A DNA stretch of 64,000 bases. Source: Lota lota (lineage: Eukaryota > Chordata > Actinopteri > Gadiformes > Lotidae). Of the stretch, positions 1 through 10,829 are shown one piece after another (within the stretch, counting starts at the first letter, position 1; every line of letters begins with the position of its first letter). Where the stretch lies: NCBI GenBank assembly GCA_026745465.1, contig JACYXH010000802.1, positions 1,521,501 to 1,585,500 of the forward strand. The letters are read 5' to 3'. The translations under genes were made by a program, and so were the position numbers. Under the pieces are notes generated by a model. That model was not told where the DNA came from. It worked only from the letters and a program-made list of their open reading frames with translations, and made no database searches.

Positions 1-265
1 GTGGTTCTGGTAGAGGTGGAGGTTAGGATGGTTGTGGTTGTTTTATGCCGGTGTTGGTGAGGTGGTTCTGGTTGAGGTGGTGATGGTTGTAGTGGTAAGG
101 TGATGGTGGACCTGGTTCTCGTAGAGGTGGAGCTGGAGATGGTGTTGGTGGTAAGGTGATGGTGCTGGAGGTGGTGATGGTGGACGTGGTTCTGGTAGAG
201 GTGGAGCTGGTGATGGTGGCGGTGGTATGGATGTGGTGGTGGTGGTGGTGGTGGTGCTGGAGGTG
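1..265. repeat. GGT-rich imperfect trinucleotide/minisatellite block
   Basis: The window opens inside a G/T-rich tract built from variants of GGTGGTGATGGTGGA-like units (GGTTCTGGTAGAGGTGGAG recurs several times), ending in a purer (GGT)n run near 230-252. The left end is cut off by the window. It reads as Val/Gly-rich in translation only because of the repeat, so I do not call a gene. Confidence 0.75.
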
Positions 266-476
266 TTGTTACCGTATAGAATGGAAGGTATTAGTGTGTT
301 GTCTGAACCCTTTTTGGCAGCCTCTCCTCTTATTCTCCCCCACTGGTCTCACTAACAACATTCCCTTTTGTTCTGCCATATCCTTCCATCCATCTCCTGG
401 CTTTCACTGTCCCCCTCACCTCCATCTTCATTCATCTCCCTTCTCCTTCCCGCAACTTCCCTCCCCACCTGCATGG

Positions 477-480
<4 letters not shown>

Positions 481-522
<42 letters not shown>
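481..522. repeat. (CT)n microsatellite
   Basis: About 21 uninterrupted CT units in a pyrimidine-rich stretch (300-720) that otherwise shows no gene. Confidence 0.95.
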
Positions 523-529
<7 letters not shown>

Positions 530-774
530 CTGCTATCTCTCTAAACTGCTCTCTCCTCTGGTTAGTGGACATGGTGTCAGTATGGGATTAGATTAGACCC
601 CTCCCCCCCTATGGGAAAACAACCCCTGTCTCAAACCACTCAATACCTGCCACAACCCCCTCACCCTCCCCCCATACCCCCCATCCTCCATCTCTCCTTT
701 TCACTTTTTCCCTCCTTTTTCCCCTCCAAATGATTCCCCGAAGGCTGTCCTGATAATTCCGTCCTGTTTATTTT

Positions 775-1180
775 CAGCTTAATATCTAATCACGCGGGGG
801 CTCCTCAGCTGTACGCGCACGGCTAAAGCGCCACACGTAGCCTTACAGCCAAGGACGATTTGTTACGTCTTAAGAAGCTACTGCCATATGTGCATTAATC
901 AGTCTGTCTTTTTTTTTTTTTACAGCCGCTGTGCTAGTTAGCTGCTCCGCTAGCTGCGCTACTTGGCTCTGTTAGCGGTGCCCTCGAGACGCCCTTGGCA
1001 GAGAGTGTCTGCTACGGGTGGGTGTAATCCCGGTGATACATGGTCAACTCGTGACCCGTCTGTGCTGCGGGCTCGCGGCTAGATGCTATTAGCGGCGCCG
1101 CTAATTGCTTCTGACATTAATTTACCCACCAAGGCTATCACCTTCCACATAACAGCACTGTACTGACACCACTCCCTTGG
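775..1180. other. CpG-containing low-repeat island with homeodomain-like palindrome
   Basis: Between repeats, this stretch has mixed composition, several CpGs and a T12-14 run (about 909-921) before 'acagccgctg'. It contains the perfect palindrome ATTAGCGGCGCCGCTAAT at 1088-1105, with ATTAG/CTAAT homeodomain-type half sites. No open frame of note. A regulatory or conserved non-coding element is possible; conservation cannot be judged from one sequence. Confidence 0.3.
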
Positions 1181-1208
1181 TTTAAGATTAAACCAAACAC
1201 TGGCTGGT

Positions 1209-1209
1209 T

Positions 1210-1254
<45 letters not shown>

Positions 1255-1450
1255 GTGTGTGTTTTTGTGCTTGCCAGCATGCGTCTGTCTGTGTGTTCAT
1301 TTGTTTGTCTGCGTGTGTGTGTGGTTGTGTGTGTGAGTGGTAGTGTGTTTGTGTGTGTGTGTCTGGCCATGCGTGAGTGTGTGTTTATGTATGTGTCTGT
1401 GTGCTTGTTTGTGTGCGTATGTGTGTGTTTATGTGTGTGTGTGAATGTCT
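1209..1450. repeat. (GT)n microsatellite with long degenerate GT tail
   Basis: A purer GT run (about 1210-1262) is followed by nearly 200 bp of GT-rich sequence broken by TTT, CT and AT steps, an old decaying array. The Cys-Val frames across it are repeat artefacts. Confidence 0.95.
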
Positions 1451-2310
1451 GTATTCACCTGTATAGCATGTATGCACATGCATATTTCCGTGCATGTGCA
1501 CAACCACTGTTAATATACACGAGTGAACTGCCCCCCTCCGTGCTGCTGTATCCAACATGATTTACTATACAATCACCTTGCATACATTTCAACAATAAAC
1601 CAAGACGGTTTAAACACACAAACACACACACATACTATATGCAATATCCCCCCGCATCCCTCCATCCTCCTAGGTAGCCTCCTTATCAGCAGCGGCTCAG
1701 GGTGACAGCGCAGCCTGTGAATGTGTGTCTGCTCTACAGCTTGATTACAGAGGGAACTTATCACCCCAGAACATGCCACACAGCCACCTGCTTTCTGCTG
1801 AGAAGAAGAACACATTGATTTTCTCTTCCCTCCCGATATTCGGCTTGACTGCTGCAGTGGCTGCGGTGTTGCTGCTGGCTGTATGGAGATGACAGAGCGA
1901 AAAGGAGAATACGTATGTAGCTGTATGTTATGGACAGGCGGGAGGAGATATCAGGGTTTACCCTGTGTTGTCTTGTTGTGTAATCAGGGCTGTACATGTT
2001 GGAGTATTTTGTAGGGTCTTTCGTCTACCCACTCACAGTGAAAATGTGTTTGCTTTTCATGACACAGTCCTAAAGCAATATTAAAAAAAGGGGAAGGAAT
2101 AGCTAAATGCGTGCTGTTCACACTGGGTTTTTAACCAGCATAATAAGGATGCTAGTACCGTGTCCTCCAACCTCTGGTGAAGAAAGAGGGGAAGAATCGG
2201 AAAGAAAGAAAGTATCATCGGAAAGAAAGACAGAAGAAAAATAAAGGACAAAGAGAGTGAATCAGACTGGGAGAAGAACTGGGCTAGGAACGAAAGAAAA
2301 ACTAATTACG
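1450..2310. other. Non-repetitive stretch, nothing identified
   Basis: Mixed-composition DNA with a short CA run (about 1615-1632) and A/G-rich sequence with GAAA steps at 2180-2260. No splice-bounded exon or transposon end was recognised. Confidence 0.4.
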
Positions 2311-2320
2311 GATGCCTGTG

Positions 2321-2321
2321 T

Positions 2322-2378
<57 letters not shown>
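2321..2378. repeat. (GT)n microsatellite
   Basis: GT array with one early TA interruption, followed by GCATGTACGTATGCGTGCATG, an alternating purine-pyrimidine tail. Confidence 0.95.
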
Positions 2379-2379
<1 letters not shown>

Positions 2380-2686
2380 ATGTACGTATGCGTGCATGTT
2401 TTTCTGAGGATTACAGCTCACATTCGTCTACGGGTGACTCTGAGATGGCCCGGCTACAGTCAAGACGTCAGGGAAACACAGCAGGGCCATGCTTTCAGTT
2501 AACCTGGTTCCTCTACACTCGGTGTGTTGGTACTAGTGAGTGTGGGTCTGTCCTCCTATCTTATGGATGACCCTGCACCTCCCTCCACTCCTCTGTCCTC
2601 ACCGTTTTCTGAGTAATGATCCCTTTTGTGAGGACTCAGTCAGTCTGGAGGCAAAGAAAGTATGTCAGCATTTGATGCAATACTCC

Positions 2687-2687
2687 G

Positions 2688-2714
<27 letters not shown>
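2687..2714. repeat. (CA)n microsatellite
   Basis: About 14 CA units. A second looser CA-rich patch lies at 2894-2936. Confidence 0.9.
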
Positions 2715-2718
<4 letters not shown>

Positions 2719-3046
2719 GAGAGCATCTTTATATTCACTCTCCTCCGAGTGGGCCGTTCGGCGAGAGCAAGGTCAATACGCATTCATAGAGAGAGTGTAT
2801 TTCCTTCGACGCCTTCGATGGTCTGCGAAACCTCAGTGCCATTTTCAGCCATATTGGGGTTACCGCATTAATCCATCCTACGAAAGACGCACGACACACA
2901 CCGACACTGACACACACGGCCAGACAAACACACACGTAGAGCCACACTCTCATTGGTTCAATGGCAGAAAATCCATAGCCCCTTTTTCTGGGAGGAGGAA
3001 TTCCATTAGATAATAGATATGAAATCCATCTCGTCCCCGACACATA

Positions 3047-3092
3047 CCACCACCACCACCACCACCACCACCTCCACCTCCACCACCTCCTC
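3047..3092. repeat. (CCA)n / (CCT) trinucleotide repeat
   Basis: Pure CCA units grade into CCTCCA and CCTCCT, then (CAG)n at 3102-3114. It gives poly-Gly on the minus strand, a repeat artefact. Confidence 0.9.
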
Positions 3093-3114
3093 CGCCATTC
3101 TCAGCAGCAGCAGC

Positions 3115-3370
3115 AGTCCTACTCCTGGGGCATGGGGATCGATAGGAGGCCTTCTGTTCAACTGCCAACAATAACAGGAAATTCATGGGACGTAGCAGGC
3201 GGTGTGGAGGGACCCGTAATGGCAGATTCTCCCGGCCCGGTTGGTGACGCAAATCACTGGGAGATTTAATTGGTTAAGGACAGCGCTGGGCAATCAGGAT
3301 AAATGGGAGCGAGGCGTGAGGGTTCATGAACCCTGATTAGGGCCCTGATCATCTGGAAAATCACTCACAT
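3115..3370. other. Repeat-free block, possible conserved non-coding element
   Basis: About 250 bp of balanced composition between repeats, with homeodomain-like TTTAATTGGTTAA (3266-3278) and CAATCAGGATAAATGG (3291-3306). No coding signal. The regulatory reading rests on motif content alone and is weak. Confidence 0.2.
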
Positions 3371-3509
3371 TGTGACATACGATATACAGTGTACGTTTGT
3401 GCACAGAAAGGGAGTCTCACCCACCCACACACACACACACATGCATGGTAATTCACTCTATTTGCGTTATTTTATTATGGTCGATCAGACGTTAATAAAG
3501 TGCAAGTCC

Positions 3510-3511
<2 letters not shown>

Positions 3512-3578
<67 letters not shown>
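3512..3578. repeat. (GA)n microsatellite
   Basis: About 33 uninterrupted GA units. Confidence 0.97.
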
Positions 3579-3581
<3 letters not shown>

Positions 3582-3645
3582 CGATGGGGGGGAGAAGCAT
3601 ACGTTGAGCCAAAGTACAATAGTGTGTGATTATATTTGCAAATGT

Positions 3646-3648
3646 GTA

Positions 3649-3683
<35 letters not shown>

Positions 3684-3686
3684 AGA

Positions 3687-3717
<31 letters not shown>

Positions 3718-3836
3718 ATGTGCGCACTTTCTGCTTTTTCGCACGTGTATGTGTGTGTGTGTGTGTGCGTGTGTGTGTGTGTTTCCTTGTGCACACACGC
3801 GTGTGTGTGCTTTCATATGCGTGTGTGTGTGTGTAG
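3646..3836. repeat. Compound (GT)n block
   Basis: Four GT runs separated by short non-repeat spacers (for example around 3680, 3719-3745 and 3781-3800). It may be one ancient array broken up by mutation. Overlapping Cys-Val and Thr-His frames are artefacts. Confidence 0.95.
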
Positions 3837-4129
3837 CGCAAGGGCCTCTGATATTTTTCCACCGAGCCATTGTGGTTTTCGATGGGAGCTGCCAGGTGCT
3901 GTGTTTATGTTCACCGTTGCTGGGCACCGCCATCCAAACAGGGATAGGCTGAGCAGGACCAGGAAGTGTTGGTGAGTTGAGGCTGGGGTCAGGTTACATC
4001 TGGGGGGTGGAGAGGAGGGTGGAGGAGGCCTGTGACCCAGTGCATTATTAGATGAACCTGGGTGGTGGCTGGCTTTATCATACTGCCCCCTCTGATACAA
4101 GCAGATGAGTCACTTTGAGCGAGAGCGTA

Positions 4130-4167
4130 TGCGTGTTTGTGTATGTGCACGTGTGTGTATGTGTCTG

Positions 4168-4216
<49 letters not shown>

Positions 4217-4384
4217 ATGCGCATGTGTATGTGTCTGTGTATGTGTGTGTGTGTGTGCGCGTGTGTGTGTGCATGCATGTGTGTGTGTGTATGTGTCTGT
4301 GTATGTGTGTGTGCGCGTGTGTGTGTGTGTGAGCGGGGTTGGGGACATTGCAACATTTTGGGTGGTGGTGGTGGTGGTGGTGGT
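4130..4384. repeat. Compound (GT)n block followed by (GGT)n
   Basis: GT runs interrupted by TATGTGTCTGTCTATG and GCATGCGCATG steps run to 4332. After a 28-bp spacer there is a (GGT)8 run at 4361-4384. Confidence 0.95.
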
Positions 4385-4389
4385 TTGGG

Positions 4390-5194
4390 TGGTTTACAGC
4401 TCGCTACACCAGAGGGTCCAGAGTCCACTCTCTCGCACCACTTTGTTTACTCAATCCACTCGATTGCTCCGTATCACGCATTGAGAGAAACACTTGCACA
4501 CCCAAGAACAAAAGCCACAGAGACAATAGTGTTGGATTTAAGGAACTGTATGCAAAAGCATCGCTTGCTGAACACCAAGAGAATCAACTGCTATAGACAG
4601 ACGCCTACATTAAAACCTGAGAAATGCAAAAAAAAATGAATGACGAAATTTGTTCCATGACCTATATAGTTGACTCTTTTGCTAGGGTACCTCAGAGTTG
4701 TTTCAAGCACTGTCTACAATACACTACATTTTCCGTGAGTTTTTCAAGGTGATTTTTTATGTGTATGCTTAGGTCGAAAGGACACGGAGCACGGAGTTTG
4801 GTTTATCTTATCATTTTAACCCCAAAGAATAAATCTAATCATATTGTTTTAATGGAGAAACCCCCTAAGCACAAATGAAGTAGGGCTGTATTTTTTAAGC
4901 CTGCTTCTTATAGGACTTAAGTTCCTGTTAGGATTCAAAATTCTAAAACCTTATTTTGCGTTCATCCCAACCACATGGTGTGCTTTGGGCTTAATGCCAC
5001 GAGTCAGTCTGTTAGCTTTTCAGTTACTACTGCTGTCCCCATTGAACTGAACAGGTTAGCAATCAGTTCAATGCTGAGACTTGTTCTAATCTAAAGGTTA
5101 TACAAGGCAAAAAGCAAACACTTCCTGTTCAAGACTGTGGGTTAGAGAGTGCTGGTTGGGGAATGTCAAACACAGATTGAACCACGTATGTAAC
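4390..5194. other. Repeat-poor stretch, nothing identified
   Basis: AT-leaning single-copy-looking DNA with no microsatellite above about 10 bp. No frame or splice pair stands out on either strand. Confidence 0.4.
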
Positions 5195-5202
5195 CTGGTG
5201 TG

Positions 5203-5361
5203 CAGGATCCAAAATAATTGTTTTGTCTTTTTACCTGCCAGTGTGGAAAAATATTCTGTTTAAGCAATTGTTTTGATATGTAACCCTGAATATTGTTTTA
5301 CCTGCCAAATGGCCATGTTTATCCACCTTTGGCTGGTGGCAGGTGTTAATTTTGGACCCTG
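5203..5361. mobile_element. Short hAT-like non-autonomous DNA transposon (MITE)
   Basis: The 159-bp segment begins CAGGATCCAAAATAA and its reverse complement begins CAGGGTCCAAAATTAA, giving imperfect terminal inverted repeats with the CAGGG start usual for hAT elements. The flanks are CTGGTGTG (5195-5202) and CTGGTTTA (5362-5369), matching at 6 of 8 positions, as expected for a decayed 8-bp hAT target duplication. The inside holds subterminal TACCTGCCA repeats and no transposase. The hAT assignment uses known family hallmarks; the exact family is unknown. Confidence 0.6.
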
Positions 5362-5714
5362 CTGGTTTAGCTCTGTTTCTAATCCTGTTAAATGGTTCGT
5401 GTACAGTACAGATTCATTCTGTGCCATCTCACCTATGACCTTCCACCACTGACCTGACACCGCCAATAGGGGGTGCTGTTTTCTGTGGTATAACCACAGC
5501 TTTGCATTGTTTTCTAGCTAGAAGTGAATAAATAGTGGGCCACAAATCTCCTCTAGTTCTCCTCTTGTTCATTGACAGCTAGATGTGCTGTCTTTTTAGA
5601 TTTTTCTCCAAAGCAAACACTTGATGATGTTTGATAGCTCTCAATCCCATGGTTGCTTCCTTTTGATCAGTGGTGGTGGAGGGTGTGAGGAGACAGAGAA
5701 GAGAGAGGGGTGGA

Positions 5715-5727
5715 GGGGGGGGGGGGG
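5715..5727. repeat. Poly(G) run
   Basis: 13 G in a G/A-rich context (5676-5730). Confidence 0.9.
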
Positions 5728-6002
5728 TGAGGTCACTCGACATCATTGAGATGCTTCAGGTAACAGGTTGCTCGCTATTTGTGGCTGTCTACCAGAGTAT
5801 TATGTGCGGTAATAGAGTTAGATCTTCTTCACTGACAAAACCCCTTTAATGTCATCCACTGCACCCTTGGGAGAGCCGTGTTGGTGGTGGGGGTAGGGTG
5901 GTGGAGGCTCATCTAAGCCCACACAATAGACTCATCTCCCAGGCTCTGCTTGTTAGGTCCTGCTGCCTTTTTTCCTTTTTTTTGTTGTCAGAGGAATTGC
6001 TA

Positions 6003-6046
6003 GTGTGTGTGTGTGTGTGTTTATATATATAGCTGTGTGTATGTGC

Positions 6047-6101
<55 letters not shown>

Positions 6102-6142
6102 TGTGTGTATGCATATGTGTATGTGTTTATGTGTGTGTTTCT
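6003..6142. repeat. (GT)n compound microsatellite
   Basis: A short GT run with a TATATATA centre, then about 24 GT units (6051-6098), then a degenerate tail with TATGCATATG. Another short GT run is at 6228-6260. Confidence 0.95.
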
Positions 6143-6485
6143 GTCCACACCAAACAGAGAGCTATACTGACTGAGCATTTTCAGAGAGATTAAACTCCTT
6201 GTTATGCTACTCAAATCCTTAAACCTGCGTGTGTGTGTGTATTTGCCTGTGCGTGTGTATATCTTCCCTGGAAAAAAGACCCTCACTTTTTGCAAATTGT
6301 TGCGAGGTCATAACACAATCTTAGTTTTTCTTTTTTTTTCTTTTTTTTATTACGCATTGAATCTTGTCTGGCTGACTCCTTCATCCGCCCTCCAGGGCGA
6401 TGATGTCATCTGTGGGAAGGGAAGGTATTTCTCTCAGACACAACCTGTCAGGGGCCAGGGGCCATGGTAACTCGACACGCCTTGA

Positions 6486-6565
6486 AAGAGAGAGAGAGAG
6501 AGAGAGAGAGAGATTGGGGAGAGAAAGTGGGGGAAGGAGAGAGAGAGACAGAGAGAGAGAGCGAT
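6486..6565. repeat. (GA)n microsatellite with G/A tail
   Basis: About 13 GA units then imperfect GAGAGA with GGGG and CAGA interruptions. Confidence 0.9.
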
Positions 6566-6599
6566 CGGTCACTTGCAGACAAGGGCATTATTTATTTTC

Positions 6600-6860
6600 T
6601 CTCTGGATGAGATTCAATACCTTCTCCTCTAGCTCCATCTCCACCTCCTTCTCCCAACTCCTCAACGTCCTCCTCCACCTCCTCTCCCACCTCCCCTCCT
6701 CCCCTCCTCCCATCCTCCTCTACCTCATTCTCCCCCCTCCTCTCCCCCTCCTCTGCCTTCTCCCCCTCCTCCTTCACCTCCTCTGCTGCACTTCCTCCTC
6801 CCTCCTCCTCTTCCTTCTCCATCTCCTCCCCCTCCCATCCTCCTCTACCTCCTACTGCTT
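6600..6860. repeat. CTC/CCT-rich polypyrimidine tract
   Basis: About 250 bp of almost pure C/T on the + strand built from CCTCCTC, CTCCAC and CTTCTCC steps. The Leu/Pro/Ser frame (+) and Glu/Gly frame (-) across it are compositional. Confidence 0.85.
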
Positions 6861-6869
6861 GGCAATGAG

Positions 6870-8550
6870 AGGAGCAGAACACTTCACTCCTCATTGCACA
6901 ATAGAGCTGGGGTTAGGGTGGGGGGGAGTGAGTGAGAGGGTGGTGCTAAACAGGTAGTACCGCAACAATGATTAGCCCATTTGCACACATAGCCATGGCG
7001 ATTTGCCTAGAGAGAAAGCAGTGGGTTTGGGTCAGACTGACCCAACCACTGGTTTGGGTATTGTTTAACGTTTGTTTGTCAACAGACATAATACTAGTCA
7101 TGCTGTCTATTACCTCCCTTTAGTCATTTTGAGTGAAAGAGGCGTGTTGAAGATTGTTAAACGTCCAATATATTTCAGCATATATTGGTTTTTTTAAGGA
7201 ATGTGTGATGTGTCCTCACGAGCAATTGTTCAATTTAAACGAGGTGACATAAAAACATATACACGGATGAAGTATGACACCCAACATGGTTTTTGTCTGT
7301 AACCTGTCAGGTAAGCAACAAATGGTTTGACTGGAGGGTTAGCCTGCAGTCGCAGGGAAGACATGAGACATTTATTGCGGTTTAAACTGGTATGTACTCA
7401 CCTTGTAAACAGTTAGAGGCACACACCAAGAGCTTCCCACACAATGATCTTTATGGTGAAAGAGCACTGCAACTTGCGCTTCTGACAGTTGAACTGATTT
7501 AATCCATTAGAATTTAGATATTTAAAACCCATTCCATGTAGCCGTCTTCTGCTTTCAATACAAGTCCAACTTCCGAAACAGACAGGAAGTAGCAGTTATA
7601 ACAGTTTATCATGAATAACATTTGAAAAATGTCAAACATAATGCATTTACAAGACTCCAGACCATGTTAAATCGTCCATTTCAGAACCAAAAAGCTCTCA
7701 TTCAGTATCTGATTCAGAGATCTACGTCAAGGATTTGACCAGAACTCAAGTAGAAAATATTCAGAAATAGAAAGTCATAAAACAATCCTTCTGGACGCCT
7801 ATGCGGGGGCAGTTAAAACACACAACTGCGTTCATAAATCTCTTGGTGTCTTTTTTTTTTTCACACACGAGCTTGGGGTCAGATGGGCCTGAAGAATGTA
7901 CGTTTGAGAATGAGTAACAATGACCGGCCTGTTTTCGAAGCACTTAGACCACTGACAACAAAATGACCCAGCATGAGTCAGCATTTCAAGCATACAAATT
8001 CATTACATCTCACTCCTCATCAAAGAGTGAACACATTAAAGCAAAAAGTTTAATTTATATCAAATTAAAAGAATGGCCTATCGATTTGTGTTCGTGCATT
8101 GTTTTGTGATATTTTAAAACAATAACAATGCATAATCCAGAGTAATTACATTAAACAACGCAACTCAAATGATAAATGAAAATAAACCGCCAAATTAACT
8201 ACGCATCACCGAAGAAACCCTTAACACAGCACAAAACAATATTTAATGCAGCCCACTGCTACACCAACCATCCTTGTACACATGCCCATGCTCAAACATT
8301 TTCAGTTAGAGTGCAGTAATCGATCGCCTTAAAAGGTTATGTGAATCAATACAAAGTTGTTTTGGGTACCCGGGCTATTATATTAATGTCAACCTGAGAA
8401 ATAGGCACTAGTTTAGCTGGTAGGTCTGCCCAGCTCCCTTTCCTTCCTTATGAACTTTAATAACATGGCCCCTACTTATAGCACAGGATATGACAGGAGA
8501 TGACATTTGGCCCATCAATATCTCATACTTGTGGTTCATGTTTGAATATA
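6870..8550. other. Long repeat-poor AT-rich stretch
   Basis: About 1.7 kb nearly free of microsatellites, AT-rich with many stops in all frames, apart from a T11 run near 7851. No gene, transposon end or RNA gene was recognised. Confidence 0.4.
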
Positions 8551-8552
8551 AT

Positions 8553-8714
8553 AATGGTTGCTCCGGTGTCCGAAAGCTTCTGGGTTCCATCCCCCATGTC
8601 CGGACCCTACCTGTAGGCCTCCTTGAGCAAGATGCCCTTCTAACCTTTACTTCCTCAATGACCTCTATCTGAATTCACTGTAAGTGTTGAATAACAGCAT
8701 CTGCTAAATGACTC
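8553..8714 (+). mobile_element. tRNA-derived SINE (family 1), partial
   Basis: It has a B-box-like TTCTGGGTTCCATCC, the body motif CCTTGAGCAAGATGCCC, the 'tatctgaattcactgtaag' segment and the tail AACAGCATCTGCTAAATGAC. The same order occurs at 10678, 26628, 44634 and 57221. The A-box end is degraded. Copies of this family are mobilised by a LINE sharing the tail. Confidence 0.7.
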
Positions 8715-8903
8715 ACTAACAGTAGATAGCGATGTTTGTGACGTGGGTACTTGATTACGACGTGCTGATGTTTTCCTTTTCAATACTTGTTTTTGAATAA
8801 CACCAAACCGTTTCTAACATCATAACTCAATATAATCACTCATATTTAAAACATTCACTAAATCAAGACCTCCTGATGCGAACATGACACTTTGAGCTGG
8901 TAA

Positions 8904-8925
8904 CCCCCCCCCCCCCCCCCCCCCC
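8904..8925. repeat. Poly(C) run, 22 nt
   Basis: 22 consecutive C in otherwise AT-rich sequence. Confidence 0.95.
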
Positions 8926-8929
8926 AGTC

Positions 8930-9335
8930 GAAGTCGAATTAAAGCATATTCTTCTTTCTGTTCGTCTCTTGGGAACAGACCCTACTGACTACAGTGATAA
9001 GGCTTGGCGAGTTGTGCAGTCAAGGATGACATGCAGGTTTTGGCACGGTCACACCATTCGCACAGCTCTCTGTCTCTCCCTCTGGTCCCGGTTCTCTCCA
9101 AGGTCAGATTCTCCATTGCATAACATAGACCCTGAACAAGGCTTACACATACATGCATGCATGCACAATGGGGGGAGTAGAGGTAAGGGCTTGCATTGCT
9201 GCTGCAAGAACCTGCGAGTAATAATAGATCAATCACATGCTCAAAGATCAAACACACTTCACTCTGAATCTCATATAGTTGACACCCATTTAGCATTGAT
9301 AAGTGGTTGCTATGACACATTGCAGTCATACTGTT
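8930..9335. other. Repeat-poor stretch, nothing identified
   Basis: Mixed-composition DNA. A moderate open frame (about 120 codons, +) lacks any recognisable motif or splice context and is not called. Confidence 0.4.
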
Positions 9336-9512
9336 ACTACTAAGTAAATGCTAATGGTTACTTTTCATCCCAAGTGATTTACAGTGATTTATATTTAGAC
9401 ACACGTATTTAAGCAGCAGGTAAGTATCTTTCCAGGGATGCCTACAACTAGACTGTGGCCATCAGGGTTGAACCCACAACCTTTTGGCTAACACCCCTAG
9501 ACTATACCGCCC
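9336..9512 (-). mobile_element. tRNA-derived SINE (family 1), near full length
   Basis: Read on the minus strand it starts GGCGGTATAGTCTAGGGG (A-box region), continues with the B-box GGGTTCAACCC and GTAGGCATCCCT, and ends with the tail-like TCACTTGGGATGAAAAG. It is the same family as the copy at 57221, but diverged. Confidence 0.7.
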
Positions 9513-9514
9513 CC

Positions 9515-10470
9515 TTACAATATGGAGATGAAATTTAGTCTGTATTATGTGTTATGTCATTGTTCTTTTCTTTCACTTGGTGACAACACATCTCTGTCTT
9601 ACTACGCTCCTCTGCCTCTCTGCCGTTCCTTCTCTGCTCACTGCTCTCCACTACCTCGACAGGGCCTAAGGGAGCTGTTAGCTGTCACGGTTCTCCAGTA
9701 TAGAAGGTTCTGTGATGGTGAGCACCTCCTACTCACTGCTGGGCTCTCAGGTACCCAAAGCTGTGCCTGGGAGAGTCCACAGGGGGGTCCGGACTGAGAG
9801 GCTGAAAGGAGGGAGAGAAAGAGGGGGCGAGTGGGGTAAAAAGAACAGAAGCAGAGAGGAGAGGAGGGGAGAACCGAAAGACAGGGGTAGAGAAATAGTT
9901 CAATACAGGTGTGCAAATGTAATGCATATATGATGCTGCTATTTGTATTCAATTATGGATTTAAATGATTGATACATATAATATAATAATTATATATTTC
10001 TTGTTTTTTTGTTGAAGACAAATATAGAAATGGTCACACATAGACACTCATTTCTATCTTAGAATGATCTTTATCCTAAAAATGATATAAAAAAGGATAT
10101 TAATTTATAATATTACTATGTTTATTTTTACTACTTAATTAATTAATTAAGTAATTCTTGCCCCTTACTGGGTCAATCATTAGGTCAGCCACTCACACTG
10201 ACTCTCTTTTTACCATCAATATTGTGTAAATCGCTGTGTGTATCGGGAAGCCCATTCACGGTAATTTTTCAGTATTCATTTCTAATGGCCGTTATTCTCC
10301 CCAGCCACATGAGTGTAATGGCCTGAGACAGCAGGGTTGCCCTGTGAAAAGCCATCTGACCCCAGCGTGCACTGCACAGCTGATTTCAGCCCAACTTCTG
10401 GTCCCCAATATTGTACAGCTGTGTGAAGGAAAGCACCAATCGCATTTTATTTGACTTGACCAATCACATT
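9515..10470. other. Non-repetitive stretch with (TTAA) step repeat
   Basis: Mixed sequence, G/A-rich at 9795-9895, AT-rich at 9930-10150 with a short TTAATTAATTAATTAA at 10136-10151. No gene seen. Confidence 0.4.
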
Positions 10471-10640
10471 TAGACCCCTACTCCGCCAGAAGATTAACAC
10501 CCACTTTGCCTCTGGCAAAAGGTAAATAGCCGTGTAGAACCCGCCTCTGGCAGGAGGTTAATGCCCACTTAAACAACACCCTGTCCAAATGTTAACACCC
10601 ACCATAGACCCTTATTCAGAAGGTTATCTTTGACCTAACT
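10471..10640. repeat. Degenerate ~34-bp tandem repeat, about five copies
   Basis: Successive copies carry variants of 'gcctctggcaggaggttaa' and 'tgcccac'/'acacccac' in the same order, for example near 10485, 10510, 10545 and 10580. Strong divergence marks an old minisatellite. Confidence 0.5.
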
Positions 10641-10677
10641 GACCATGGATTGGAATAATGTCCTGTTTTTGGGTTTA

Positions 10678-10822
10678 GAGTCAGCGTAGTCTAGTCTTTA
10701 GGCCGTTTGATTCCCAGTCTGAAGGTTCTAGGGTCTAAATTTGTCTGGAATATACACGCATCTTGCTCATCCTTGAGCATGATGTGTAACCCCTACCTGC
10801 TTTGGACAAAAGCTTTGGTCTG
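10678..10822 (+). mobile_element. tRNA-derived SINE (family 1), partial
   Basis: GCGTAGTCTAGTCTTTAGGC is the A-box region, GGTTCTAGGGTCTAAAT the B-box region, then ATCCTTGAGCATGATG and ACCCCTACCTGC, with a tail truncated at TTTGGACAAAAGC. Confidence 0.7.
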
Positions 10823-10829
10823 AGTAGTA

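Noticed and set aside
6911-6925. Interstitial telomere repeat (GGGTTAGGGTGGGG)
   Set aside because: Only about two imperfect TTAGGG-like units.
10678-10822. Bacterial or phage genes, rRNA, or viral insert anywhere in the window
   Set aside because: No such sequence was recognised. The SINEs, splice signals and microsatellites point to a vertebrate genome.
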